This document shows positions 22,258 through 31,015 of a DNA stretch of 32,909 bases, piece after piece. Location: positions 1 to 32,909 of the forward strand of contig CAAFZY010000010.1 in the NCBI GenBank assembly GCA_900767645.1. The letters are read 5' to 3'. The notes under the pieces are model-generated. The model ran no database searches. It was not told the origin of the DNA and saw only the letters and a list, made by a program, of their open reading frames with translations. Position 1 is the first letter of the stretch. Each line of letters starts with the position of its first letter. The DNA comes from Alphaproteobacteria bacterium. Its GTDB lineage: Bacteria > Pseudomonadota > Alphaproteobacteria > RF32 > CAG-239. Position numbers and translations under genes: made by a program.

Positions 22258-23016
22258 ATGTTTATTCAAAATATATTAGCTAAGCTTGCGGATAGTGAGG
22301 CAGATACGCCGCAACTTTTTTCTGCGGTGTACGCTAAAAGGTACATAATGAAAAAAGTTGCAAGTAGGTGCCCGCTAGACGCAAGCCCAAAAGAGCAAGG
22401 TCGGTCTATGGTGGAAATGCTCGGCGTGCTTGCTATCATCGGGGTTCTATCCGTCGGCGCTATTGCCGGTTACTCCAAGGCGATGATGAAGTACAAGCTC
22501 AACAAACAGGCGGAAGGAGTTACTATGTTGCTTGCCAACTGCATACCGCTTTCAAAACAATTGCCGGCAAAAAACGAATGGAAAATATATACAGATATAT
22601 TGCCTAAACTTAACTTACTGCCCGATTCTATATCAATCATTCGCAGCAATGAGATGAAAGACATTTTAGGAATCGAATCATATTTTTATCATACTTCAGG
22701 CGAAAATGAATGGGGAATATTTTACTATGTACCGGAAAGCTCTTTCGGTAAAGAAATTTGTTATAATTTAATTAAGACCGTCAAAGAGTTTCATGCCGAT
22801 ATGTATAATATTTTCCGCTCCAAAAATCGTACTGATACATACCATGGAATGGGCACTCTTTATTACGGCGACAAATATTGCAACAACACCGACAAAAAGT
22901 GTTTACGCGATATGACTATGAGCGATATACACACATTTTGCACCGACAAAGGCGATAAAGGCAAAGATTTTAACGACTTTTATTTATGGGTGCTCTGGAA
23001 ATATCCTGAACTTTAA
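22258..23016 (+). CDS. Type IV pilin-like protein 3 with long leader peptide
   Basis: 252 aa from ATG 22258 (SD GAGGAG, 7 nt). Leader of 48 residues ending in Gly, then RSMVE with Glu+5 and the same hydrophobic helix as pilins 1 and 2. An in-frame ATG at 22348 (MKKVASRC...) with AAAAGG 6 nt upstream would give an 18-residue leader, a more usual prepilin length. Mature part about 204 aa: EICYNL, then YC-x6-C-x12-C near the C-terminus. The leader is unrelated to the palindromic leaders of pilins 1 and 2. The body differs from both. It ends over the convergent stop of lptG by 4 bases. Confidence 0.8.
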   Translation: MFIQNILAKLADSEADTPQLFSAVYAKRYIMKKVASRCPLDASPKEQGRSMVEMLGVLAIIGVLSVGAIAGYSKAMMKYKLNKQAEGVTMLLANCIPLSKQLPAKNEWKIYTDILPKLNLLPDSISIIRSNEMKDILGIESYFYHTSGENEWGIFYYVPESSFGKEICYNLIKTVKEFHADMYNIFRSKNRTDTYHGMGTLYYGDKYCNNTDKKCLRDMTMSDIHTFCTDKGDKGKDFNDFYLWVLWKYPEL

Positions 23017-24122
23017 TCTTCTTCAAGGTGCAACATTACCGTAACGCCCAACAGCGCCACCACTAAAGTAGGCGCCCACACGGCAAACCATACCGGAATA
23101 TAGCCGTTAATGCCGAATGCGTATACCAATTGCGAGCTGAAATAAACTATAAATCCGGTAGTGATGCCCGCCACAATCATAAACATAACTCCGCCTTGGC
23201 GCATATTGGCTTTAAGCGCAAAAATGGCCGCGACCAACGCCATCGCCATTAGTAAAAACGGCGAGGCAATCAGCGACAAATAACGCATGCGATGCCGTTG
23301 CGCCGAAAAACCCGACGACTCATAAAAATTAATCGTTGCCGGCAAATCCCAAACCGAAATAGCGTCAGGGTCAATAAAGTTTTCTTTAATGCGTTGCAGG
23401 TCAATACCGGTAGCATATTCTATTTCCGGAAGACTTTTACTTTCTTCGCCGCTCGTAAAAACTTTAACGCCGCGCAATTTGAATTTATTATCTTTCAGCT
23501 CGCCGACCAACGCCTCTACCCGCCGCAAAATTTGCGAATTACGGTCCATTTCCAAAATACTCACATCGCGCATTGATAGCAGCTCACCCTCTTCTTGCCG
23601 CAGCGATTTTGCCTGAATAACCAAAACTTTATCATCGGCCGCCGCCTCACGAATCCATAACCCTTTACTTGAAAACAGCATCGCTTGAGGGTTACGCGTG
23701 GCAAAACGATATTTTATGGTTTCATGCAATTCATACATTTTGGAAGATATAGGGTTAATTAAGGCAACATTAATAACGCCCACAATAAACACCGCGGTTA
23801 AAACCGGCGCCAAAAAGCCCCAAACCGAAACTCCGGCGGCACGGATAATAACATATTCATTATTTTTACTGACCCGCCAAAACATAATCATTGCCGCCAC
23901 CATCATTACAAACGGCAAAACCTTATCAATGGTTTGCGGCAAACGCGTAAGCATATATTTTACCACATAGCTCATACCGGTATCATCGCGTCCGGAAATA
24001 CGGCGCAATGCTTCAATAGCGTCAAACATCATGATAATGCCCATAATGGTGACCAACACCAACAGAAAAATCACGATAATTTGCTTTGAAAGGTAACGAC
24101 CCAATATAGAATTAAACTTCAT
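23013..24122 (-). CDS. lptG: LPS export ABC transporter permease LptG
   Basis: 369 aa YjgP/YjgQ family. Six membrane helices: three N-terminal (from about residue 12, to about 120) and three C-terminal (about 280-365), flanking a periplasmic beta-jellyroll. MMFDAIEALRR and LPQTIDKVLPFVMMVAAMIMFWRVSKNNEYVIIRAAGVS are the permease signature. With LptF and LptB2 it extracts LPS from the inner membrane. The usual partner gene lptF is not adjacent; here it follows cysK. LptF versus LptG is judged on N- and C-terminal similarity and is fairly sure. Confidence 0.88.
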   Translation of the reverse strand: MKFNSILGRYLSKQIIVIFLLVLVTIMGIIMMFDAIEALRRISGRDDTGMSYVVKYMLTRLPQTIDKVLPFVMMVAAMIMFWRVSKNNEYVIIRAAGVSVWGFLAPVLTAVFIVGVINVALINPISSKMYELHETIKYRFATRNPQAMLFSSKGLWIREAAADDKVLVIQAKSLRQEEGELLSMRDVSILEMDRNSQILRRVEALVGELKDNKFKLRGVKVFTSGEESKSLPEIEYATGIDLQRIKENFIDPDAISVWDLPATINFYESSGFSAQRHRMRYLSLIASPFLLMAMALVAAIFALKANMRQGGVMFMIVAGITTGFIVYFSSQLVYAFGINGYIPVWFAVWAPTLVVALLGVTVMLHLEED

Positions 24123-24144
24123 TAACGTCCTTTATTTGCTGTTT

Positions 24145-25071
24145 TTAATCAAAATACCGCAAAGATAAATATCTTTCAATAGAATCGGGCAAAACAACCA
24201 CAATATTTTTACCGTGCATTTCATGGCGCTTGCCAAGCTGCAATGCCGCCCAAACCGCCGCGCCGGCGGAAATTCCGATAAGCAAGCCTTCGGTTGTTGC
24301 AACTTCACGCGCGGTATTAAACGCCTCAAGGCTCGGCACGGCAATAACTTCATCAACCTGTTCGGGCTTATATAACGGCGGCACAAAATTAGCGCCGATG
24401 CCGGGGATTTTATGCGCGCCCGCCTCGCCGCCTTCCAGAACCTTGCTTTCCGCCGGTTCTGCCGCCACCACATACAAATCGGGATTGCAGGTTTTAAGCG
24501 CCGCGGTTATGCCGCTTAAAGTGCCGGAAGTTCCAACCCCGCAAACCAGAGCGTCAATATTGCCGCCGGTGTCTTCAATCAGCTCCATGGCGGTGCCAAA
24601 GGTGTGAGCTTGCGGATTATTCACATTTTCAAACTGCTTGAGCATAATAACGTTTTTGTTTTTTTCTGCCAACATTTCGGCCTTTTTAACGGCTCCGGCC
24701 ATACCCTCTTCCGCCGGAGTTAAAATAACTTCCGCTCCCAAAAAGCGCATAAGTTTAACTCGCTCTTTTGACATATTTTCCGGCATTAAAATAACCAGTT
24801 TATAACCTTTAGCCGCGCACATTGCCGCCAATCCGATGCCCATATTTCCCGATGTTGCCTCCACAAAAACCGTGTCCGGCGTAATTTTTTCAGCCGGAAT
24901 TGCGTTCAGCATTTGCAGTGCCGGACGGTCTTTAACCGAAAACGCCGGATTATAGGCTTCACACTTACCCATAATATCGGCCTTGATTTTGTGTTTTGCA
25001 ACCAAACGATTAAAGCGGAGCAACGGAGTATGACCCACCATTTCAGTTACGGAGTTATAAATTTTTGCCAT
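24145..25071 (-). CDS. cysK: Cysteine synthase (O-acetylserine sulfhydrylase)
   Basis: 308 aa PLP fold-type II enzyme. Lys47 in NPAFSVKDR forms the Schiff base; the glycine-rich phosphate loop GVGTSGTLSG and IGISAGAA are present. The substrate loop reads TSGNMG (73-78) where most CysK have TSGNTG. Makes cysteine from O-acetylserine and sulfide. AGAGG upstream of ATG. Third gene of yicC-gmk-cysK-lptG. Confidence 0.93.
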   Translation of the reverse strand: MAKIYNSVTEMVGHTPLLRFNRLVAKHKIKADIMGKCEAYNPAFSVKDRPALQMLNAIPAEKITPDTVFVEATSGNMGIGLAAMCAAKGYKLVILMPENMSKERVKLMRFLGAEVILTPAEEGMAGAVKKAEMLAEKNKNVIMLKQFENVNNPQAHTFGTAMELIEDTGGNIDALVCGVGTSGTLSGITAALKTCNPDLYVVAAEPAESKVLEGGEAGAHKIPGIGANFVPPLYKPEQVDEVIAVPSLEAFNTAREVATTEGLLIGISAGAAVWAALQLGKRHEMHGKNIVVVLPDSIERYLSLRYFD

Positions 25072-25081
25072 AACGCACCTC

Positions 25082-25747
25082 TTATTTTTCTTCCTCTGCC
25101 TCTTTCATCAGCTCAGCCACAAACGGAGGCAAGCCCGCTTGACGCACACGCTTCATTCTCTCGCCTGAAATTACGCGTTGTACCTTGCAAATTGTTTCTT
25201 CAACATTAACGTTTACTATCACATAATCAAACTCTTGCCAATGTTTAATTTTATCAATTACCAAAGCCATACGCTTATCAATAACCTCTTTAGAGTCGGT
25301 GCCACGGCTCTCCAAACGGCGGCGAACTTCTTTAATTGACGGCGGCAACAAATAAATGGTTACCACGTCATCAGGCGCTTTTTGTCGCATTTGGCGGGCG
25401 CCAATCCAGTCCATATCAAAGATAACATCTTGTCCGATATTAATAAAACTGTCCACTTCAGAGCGCAAAGTGCCGTAACGCGAACCGTATTGCGAATCGA
25501 CACATTCATAAAAAGCGTCTTCAGCGCGAAATTTATCATATTGCTCATCTGTAATGTAATAGTAATCAACCCCTTCCTGCTCGCCTTCGCGCTTTTTACG
25601 AGTGGTTACCGAAACCGAAAATTTTAAATTAGGGTCGCGCTTTAACAATTCTTTAATTACCGTACTTTTACCGGTGCCGGATGGCGCTTCGATAATAAAC
25701 ATTGCGCCTTTACGGGTTTTTCTTAAAACATCAACAATATCTGTCAT
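25082..25747 (-). CDS. gmk: Guanylate kinase
   Basis: 221 aa. P-loop APSGTGKST (about 20-28), SVTTRKKREGEQEGVDYYY GMP-binding region, and RLESRGTDS lid. Phosphorylates GMP to GDP. A C-terminal tail of about 15 residues extends past the usual end (MKEAEEEK). GGAG 9 nt before ATG. Pairs with yicC as in most proteobacteria. Confidence 0.97.
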   Translation of the reverse strand: MTDIVDVLRKTRKGAMFIIEAPSGTGKSTVIKELLKRDPNLKFSVSVTTRKKREGEQEGVDYYYITDEQYDKFRAEDAFYECVDSQYGSRYGTLRSEVDSFINIGQDVIFDMDWIGARQMRQKAPDDVVTIYLLPPSIKEVRRRLESRGTDSKEVIDKRMALVIDKIKHWQEFDYVIVNVNVEETICKVQRVISGERMKRVRQAGLPPFVAELMKEAEEEK

Positions 25748-25752
25748 TATTT

Positions 25753-26655
25753 TTACTCCACGTTTTGAATCTGTTCACGAAACTGTTCTATCAAAGCTTT
25801 AAGCTCCATGCCGTATTGAGTTTGCATGGTATCCATTGACTTTGAGCACAAAGTGTTGGCCTCGCGGTTAAGCTCCTGACACAAAAAATCAAGTCGACGC
25901 CCGACCGGATTAGATTCCGCAAGCAACTCGCCGGCGGTTTTAATATGCACATACAAGCGGTCAAGCTCTTCTTTAACATCGGCTTTCATAATCAGGAGCA
26001 ATGCCTCTTGCCCCAAGCGCTCTTCAGATACATTTACATCAGCCGCCAACTCATTAATCTGACTGATGACTTTGGCTTTGATTTTATCATTAACATCGGC
26101 ATAAACCGCGGCGGCTTTATCGGTAGTTTGTTTAATTTGTACTAAAATATTTTGCAAAGCGTCATAAATTTTAGCGCCCTCATTCCGCCTATCTTGCGCT
26201 AAAGCTCCGGCCACAGTTTTAAAACCTGCAAGCAAGGCGGCTTTAAGCGCGGCGACTTCCTCTTCATCAGGAGTATTTTCCTTAACAGTTACCACTCCGC
26301 TGATATTTAACAAATCCGCCGGATTGGGCTTGGCAAACAACTCCGGTCCGGCAAGATAAATTTCCGAAACTTTGGCGGTTAATTTGGCGAGCAACTCCGT
26401 GTTAAGCAAAACATCGGGTTCCGCACCGTCAGAGGTAATATCCAGCGACACATTAACAGTGCCGCGGGCAAAATAAACGGCGCAAAGTTTTTTAACTTCT
26501 TCATCTAAGCCTGAAATCCATTGCGGTATGCGAGTTTTAACGTCAAGCCCTTTGGCATTCACGCTTTTAATTTCCCATACCCATGCGTAAGTTTTATTTT
26601 GATAGCTAAAACTGCCTTGGCCACGGGTAAATCCTGTCATACTGGAAAGATGCAA
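25753..26655 (-). CDS. yicC: YicC family endoribonuclease-like protein
   Basis: 300 aa. TTG start at 26655 is chosen because AGGAG lies 7 nt upstream and gives MHLSSMTGFTRG; the ATG five codons later has no SD. YicC N-domain SMTGF and DUF1732 C-domain GRRLDFLCQELNREANTLCSKSMD. E. coli YicC affects RNA decay as an endoribonuclease. Five bases before gmk, the conserved pair. Confidence 0.93.
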   Translation of the reverse strand: MHLSSMTGFTRGQGSFSYQNKTYAWVWEIKSVNAKGLDVKTRIPQWISGLDEEVKKLCAVYFARGTVNVSLDITSDGAEPDVLLNTELLAKLTAKVSEIYLAGPELFAKPNPADLLNISGVVTVKENTPDEEEVAALKAALLAGFKTVAGALAQDRRNEGAKIYDALQNILVQIKQTTDKAAAVYADVNDKIKAKVISQINELAADVNVSEERLGQEALLLIMKADVKEELDRLYVHIKTAGELLAESNPVGRRLDFLCQELNREANTLCSKSMDTMQTQYGMELKALIEQFREQIQNVE

Positions 26656-26727
26656 AATATTTCTCCTTTTTTAACGGTTTCAGTTTAATATAATAACAAC
26701 CGGTTAATATTTTACTAGGAAAAGTTA

Positions 26728-27495
26728 ATGGATAAAAACATAAAAAACATTTTAATCACAGGCGCGTCATCGGGAATCGGCGAAGCTCTGGCATTATATT
26801 ATGCCAAACTGCCGCAAACCGTATTGTTTATTTGCGGACGCAACAAAGAGCGCTTAAATTCAGTGGCCAAGCAATGCCGCCAACTCGGAGCTGAAGTTCA
26901 CACCTCTGTTTTAGACGTAACCGATAAAGCTAAAACTGCCGCATGGATAAAAAAATGCAACGATGTCGCCCCGCTTAATTTGATTTTTGCCAACGCCGGA
27001 GTTTCAACCGGCGCCGAAACGGAAGAAAACATATATAACACATTTAACACCAACATTTTCGGCGTTTTAAACACCGTAACTCCCGCAATTGAAATTTATC
27101 GGCAGCGTAAAAACACGATAAAGCCGCGGATTATTGCCATTACCGCCTCAATTGCCGGATACCACGGTTTGGCGGGCTGTCCGTCATACAGCGCCAGCAA
27201 AGCCTGCGTTAAAGCTTACGGCGAGGCCATGCGCCTCAGACTGGCGCAAGAAAACATTCAGCTTAATGTAATTTGCCCCGGTTTTGTGCGCTCGCGCATT
27301 ACCGATAAAAACACCTGTCCGATGCCGTTTTTTATGGAAGCTGACAATGCGGCGGAAATTATTGCCGAACGTATTAATAAAAACATCGGGCTTATCGCTT
27401 TTCCGTGGCCGATGCGTTTGGCGGCCTGGCTTGGCGCCGTTTTGCCCAACCGCGTAAGCAATTTTATTTATTCTAAAATTCCGTATAAAGTTTAA
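26728..27495 (+). CDS. Short-chain dehydrogenase/reductase
   Basis: 255 aa. Rossmann NAD(P) motif TGASSGIG (13-20), NAG (89-91), catalytic Ser in ITASIAG, and YSASK (Tyr and Lys). C-terminal hydrophobic segment (FPWPMRLAAWLGAVLPNRVSNFIYSKIPY) suggests membrane association, as in DltE/YciK-like SDRs. Substrate unknown. SD AGGA before ATG. Single gene between the divergent yicC run and the convergent smr gene, which ends 2 bp away. Confidence 0.9.
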   Translation: MDKNIKNILITGASSGIGEALALYYAKLPQTVLFICGRNKERLNSVAKQCRQLGAEVHTSVLDVTDKAKTAAWIKKCNDVAPLNLIFANAGVSTGAETEENIYNTFNTNIFGVLNTVTPAIEIYRQRKNTIKPRIIAITASIAGYHGLAGCPSYSASKACVKAYGEAMRLRLAQENIQLNVICPGFVRSRITDKNTCPMPFFMEADNAAEIIAERINKNIGLIAFPWPMRLAAWLGAVLPNRVSNFIYSKIPYKV

Positions 27496-27497
27496 GC

Positions 27498-28034
27498 TTA
27501 ATCACGATGGCGGCGCAACAAAATATATAATGCGCCGCTGCCGCCAAGCTTGGGCGACGGGTGAATATACGAGAGTATAAGCTGTTTTAAATTATCTTGC
27601 GCAAGCCATTGCGGAACACGGTCTTTGAGCACGCCTTTAGGGGCAAAAACATCTTCGTCTTGATGCTGAAGCCCTTTACCGGTCACAATCAAAATGCAGC
27701 GTTTGCGCGCCAAATAAGCATTGGTTACAAATTTATAAACCGCGTCATAAGCTCTGTCTTCAGTGTAGCCGTGCAAATCAAGCGACGCTTCAACCGCAAA
27801 CTCTTCACGCCTAAAACGACGCATGGTGTTAGCATCAATATCGGCAGTAGTGCCAAGCTCTAATTTATGATGATAAAGTTTGAGCGGAACGGTTTGTTCC
27901 CTTTCTGCCTTAAAGCCTGTTTTGGGCTTGTTCCGCACAACAATCGCGCGGCGCGGCATGGGAACAATGTTTTTTACCGTCTCTTGCCACGCTTCGTTAT
28001 CGGCATCACTGATTTTTATTTCATTATTTGCCAA
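27498..28034 (-). CDS. Smr domain protein
   Basis: 178 aa. TTG start at 28034 with GAGG 6 nt upstream; no in-frame ATG is near the 5' end. C-terminal Smr domain: LDLHGYT (about 85-91), TGKG (118-121) and the end HPSPKLGGSGALYILLRR. Smr domains bind or nick nucleic acids. In Alphaproteobacteria this type sits after MltA and Tim44, as here. Overlaps mltA by 11 nt. Confidence 0.92.
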   Translation of the reverse strand: MANNEIKISDADNEAWQETVKNIVPMPRRAIVVRNKPKTGFKAEREQTVPLKLYHHKLELGTTADIDANTMRRFRREEFAVEASLDLHGYTEDRAYDAVYKFVTNAYLARKRCILIVTGKGLQHQDEDVFAPKGVLKDRVPQWLAQDNLKQLILSYIHPSPKLGGSGALYILLRRHRD

Positions 28035-29196
28035 TTTTAACCTCAGAACCGCGGGGAATTAAAATATAATAGCGACCTGTCGCGTTCATTTTACCGGCTG
28101 AAAGCAAAGCTTCTTCGCCATGCCCCCAAAAATAATCGCCGCGAATCGCTCCTTTAATGGCTCCGCCGATATCTTGCGCCAACACCAGTTTTTGTAACGG
28201 CTCATTATCAGGCGCCGTGGTTTCAAGCCACAGCAACGAGCCGAGCGGAATATAGCCGTTATCAACCGCAAGCGAGCGACCTGAAGTTAATGAAACGCCA
28301 AGCGCCCCGACCGGACCGTCGGCATCGGAAATGCGATGAAAAATAAAGCGAGGATTTTCATCCATATTAACTTGCGCCGTTTGCGGATTGGCCTTTAACC
28401 AATCGCGGATTTTATCCATTGACGCCCCGCCGGGTTTAAGCAAACCTTTTTTAAGCAAAATACTGCCGATGCCGACAAAATTGTGTCCGTTGTTATCAGC
28501 GTAACGAATCCGAACGCTAGTGCCGTCATCAAGCACAGCAACCGCCGAACCCTGAATTTGCATTAAATAAATGTCAACCGCGTCATCGCCCCACAAAATA
28601 ACCGGAGCATCAACCCCGTGGCGCTCAATTTCAGCGCGGGTGTAATACGGCACAACTTTATTGTTTTGCACTCTGCCGAGCAGGCGTTTATTGGGTAAAG
28701 TGCGGTCAAAATCTTGCAGATTAATTTCAAGCAAATCATTCGGGCGACCGTAAATCGGATATTTATACCTGCCGTGCTTTTGGCGGGAGGCTTTAAGTTC
28801 CGCCTCATAATACGATGTAAACTTACCGTTATCATTTAAATTATACAAAACCAGATAGGGTTGAAAAGTTTCTTGTAAAAACGACCGCATCTCTTTGTCG
28901 GTGGCAATATTGAGCGCACTAAACCGACGGCATGCTCTCAAATACGCTTCCGGCGTTATTTTAATTTGCGCTTTTTGCAAAAGATCAGGTTTGGCGGCAA
29001 CCGCCTCGCAACTTTTGGCAAATGCGGGAATTGCCTCGTGTAAATTATCATTATCAAAATTTTTAAGCCGGCTAAAGCTTACCGGCTGTAACTCAACTCC
29101 CGTTTCCGCCCCGATAACGGCCGACGGCGGAGTGCTCCGTTCCCAAAAGCAGGCGGATAAAGAGGCAAACATCAGTAAAAGAGCGAGTTTTTTCAT
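28024..29196 (-). CDS. mltA: Membrane-bound lytic murein transglycosylase A
   Basis: 390 aa from ATG 29196, which shares its A with the stop of the upstream gene (TAATG). Lipoprotein signal MKKLALLLMFASLSAC with lipobox Cys16. Domains MltA (about 100-245: YEAELKASRQKHGRYKYPIYGRP...) and 3D (about 290-385: AQDIGGAIKGAIRGDYFWGHG) with the Asp of AQDIGG matching the catalytic residue. Cleaves peptidoglycan to 1,6-anhydromuropeptides at the outer membrane. Confidence 0.95.
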   Translation of the reverse strand: MKKLALLLMFASLSACFWERSTPPSAVIGAETGVELQPVSFSRLKNFDNDNLHEAIPAFAKSCEAVAAKPDLLQKAQIKITPEAYLRACRRFSALNIATDKEMRSFLQETFQPYLVLYNLNDNGKFTSYYEAELKASRQKHGRYKYPIYGRPNDLLEINLQDFDRTLPNKRLLGRVQNNKVVPYYTRAEIERHGVDAPVILWGDDAVDIYLMQIQGSAVAVLDDGTSVRIRYADNNGHNFVGIGSILLKKGLLKPGGASMDKIRDWLKANPQTAQVNMDENPRFIFHRISDADGPVGALGVSLTSGRSLAVDNGYIPLGSLLWLETTAPDNEPLQKLVLAQDIGGAIKGAIRGDYFWGHGEEALLSAGKMNATGRYYILIPRGSEVKIGK

Positions 29197-29846
29197 TAAT
29201 TTTTCTTTGTTGAAACCAATAACCATACCGGCGTGTTTGAATTTATATCTTTTTCAAATGTCCACACATCGGTAATTTGCTGCACAAAATTTTCATCGCC
29301 TTCAATAACTTCGCCGGCGGCATTTTTGAGCAAATTAATTTGTTCGCTGATAAATTTTACCACAATGCTGGCAATGCCTTTTGATGAAATTTTGGCATCG
29401 GCAATGGTTAAATCATCAATTTTAATTAAATCAGTTTCGGCGGTAATGCCTTCAGCCTTGCGTTCACTGATAATTTTTTTAAACCCGTCAAAAAGTTTTT
29501 TACCGGTAAGCATTTTAAGCGTTTCTTCATCGCAAGCGGCAAAAGCGGTTAAAACCATTTCAAAAACTTTGGAGCAACGGGAGCAAAAATCTTTGCGGTT
29601 AAAATGCGGAATTTGGTATAAAACTTTATCAACTCCTTGCAGATTATCAACATCAACCGGCTCATTATGTTCAACCGACGTGCTGATTATTTTTTCAACC
29701 TCTTGCTTGATTTTTTCAAATTCTTCATGCGAAACAACTCTTACCTCGTTATTTTGCTCCGGTCTTGTACCGAGCACATTCCGCAAACGGGCAAAAATTA
29801 TAACCGCGACAATCAGTAAAAAAATTATATCCAAATAAGCTGACAT
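29196..29846 (-). CDS. Tim44-like domain protein
   Basis: 216 aa from ATG 29846, chosen for GAGGGA 4-5 nt upstream; an upstream frame to 29864 lacks this. N-terminal membrane helix (MSAYLDIIFLLIVAVIIFARL), acidic linker, then a Tim44/TIM44-like domain (about 95-215: FDGFKKIISERKAEG...DVWTFEKD...WLLVST). Alphaproteobacterial homologues relate to mitochondrial Tim44. Function in bacteria is not settled. First gene of tim44-mltA-smr and divergent from secB, a conserved arrangement. Confidence 0.9.
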   Translation of the reverse strand: MSAYLDIIFLLIVAVIIFARLRNVLGTRPEQNNEVRVVSHEEFEKIKQEVEKIISTSVEHNEPVDVDNLQGVDKVLYQIPHFNRKDFCSRCSKVFEMVLTAFAACDEETLKMLTGKKLFDGFKKIISERKAEGITAETDLIKIDDLTIADAKISSKGIASIVVKFISEQINLLKNAAGEVIEGDENFVQQITDVWTFEKDINSNTPVWLLVSTKKN

Positions 29847-29914
29847 ATTATCCCTCGTTTTCAAAAATCTATGTGTAATATAAGGACTTTTATCCCAATT
29901 ATCAACTATTATGT

Positions 29915-29943
29915 TTGACTACTTGCACAATTTACTGTATGAG
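29915..29943 (+). promoter_or_regulatory. Putative secB promoter
   Basis: TTGACT (29915-29920), 17 bp spacer, TATGAG (29938-29943), 41 bp before the secB ATG. Confidence 0.5.
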
Positions 29944-29984
29944 AAGGATATTAAGTTTTGTTTTAATTTTTTAAGGATAACACA

Positions 29985-30440
29985 ATGACTGACGAAAAAC
30001 ATCCCGAGGTAAACATGGGACAACCTCCGATTATAATCAACAACCAATACATTAAAGATTTATCACTTGAAATTCCGCACGCGCCGGAAATTTTTGCTAA
30101 AATCAATCAAAAACCGGAGCTTAAAGTTGAGATGAGCGTTCAGTCGCAAAAACTGGCTAACGGCAGTCATAATGTAAGTTTAAACATTGCCTTAAACGGA
30201 GATGTTGAAGGCGAAAAACTGTTTATTTTAGAGCTTTCATATGCCGCGGTTGTTACCTTAAACGTTCCGGCCGAACATTTAGAGCCGGTTTTGGCGGTTG
30301 AAATTCCGAGAATTTTATTCCCGTTTGCCCGCAATGTGGTAACTCAATGCCTGGTTGAAGGCGGACTGCCTCCGTTTATGCTCACTCCGGTTGACTTTGC
30401 CGCTTTGTATGCCGCTCGCCAAAACGCCAATAAGCAATAG
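29985..30440 (+). CDS. secB: Protein-export chaperone SecB
   Basis: 151 aa. SecB fold: QYIKDLSLEIPHAPEIF near the N-terminus and PRILFPFARNVVTQCLVEGGLPPFMLTPVDFAALY near the C-terminus are diagnostic. Tetrameric chaperone that keeps preproteins unfolded for SecA. SD AAGGA before ATG. Divergent from the tim44-like gene and 11 bp from trmL. Confidence 0.97.
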   Translation: MTDEKHPEVNMGQPPIIINNQYIKDLSLEIPHAPEIFAKINQKPELKVEMSVQSQKLANGSHNVSLNIALNGDVEGEKLFILELSYAAVVTLNVPAEHLEPVLAVEIPRILFPFARNVVTQCLVEGGLPPFMLTPVDFAALYAARQNANKQ

Positions 30441-30451
30441 GGCTTAAAAAA

Positions 30452-30928
30452 ATGCGGTTAGCATTATTTCAACCTGACATTCCGCAAAATACAGGCACAC
30501 TCCTGCGTTTGGGAGCGTGCCTTAATTTGCCGCTTGACATTATTGAGCCTTGCGGTTTTTTATTTAATGAAAAAGCCATGCGGCGCGCCGGTATGGACTA
30601 CTTAAATTTAGCGCAATACCGCCGTCATAATTGTTGGGAAGATTTTTTGGCTTATCGGGCGCAGTACCCTGACGAGTATGGGCGAATCGTGCTTTTAACA
30701 ACTCATGCTTCCGAACCGTACACTGATTTTAAATTTTTACCCAACGACATTATTTTAATGGGGCGTGAAAGCGCCGGAGTTCCGCCGGAAGTGCACGCCA
30801 CCGCCGACGCGCGGCTTTTAATTCCGATGAATGAGCACGCCCGCTCCATTAATGTGGCGGTTTCGGCGGTAATGGTAATCGGCGAGGCTTTGCGCCAAAC
30901 CGATTTGTTTCCCAAAATAAAAATTTAA
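30452..30928 (+). CDS. trmL: tRNA (cytidine/uridine-34-2'-O)-methyltransferase
   Basis: 158 aa SPOUT/TrmH family. FQPDIPQNTGTLLRLGACLNLPL, RRAGMDY, LMGRESAGVPPEV and PMNEHARSINVAVSAVMVIGEALRQ cover the three knot motifs. Methylates the wobble ribose of tRNA-Leu. Usual length. It follows secB closely and probably shares its transcript. Confidence 0.95.
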   Translation: MRLALFQPDIPQNTGTLLRLGACLNLPLDIIEPCGFLFNEKAMRRAGMDYLNLAQYRRHNCWEDFLAYRAQYPDEYGRIVLLTTHASEPYTDFKFLPNDIILMGRESAGVPPEVHATADARLLIPMNEHARSINVAVSAVMVIGEALRQTDLFPKIKI

Positions 30929-30947
30929 AAAATCTTAATTTTTAGTC

Positions 30948-30976
30948 TGGATTTAGGCTTAAAATTGTGGTATACT
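30948..30976 (+). promoter_or_regulatory. Putative extended -10 promoter of carD
   Basis: TGGTATACT gives an extended -10 (TATACT at 30971-30976). The -35 at 17 bp is poor (TGGATT, 30948-30953). carD ATG is at 31016 with AAGGAG upstream. Confidence 0.5.
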
Positions 30977-31015
30977 CGGTTCGTTGTTGAAGAATAATCG
31001 CGTTAAGGAGATAAT

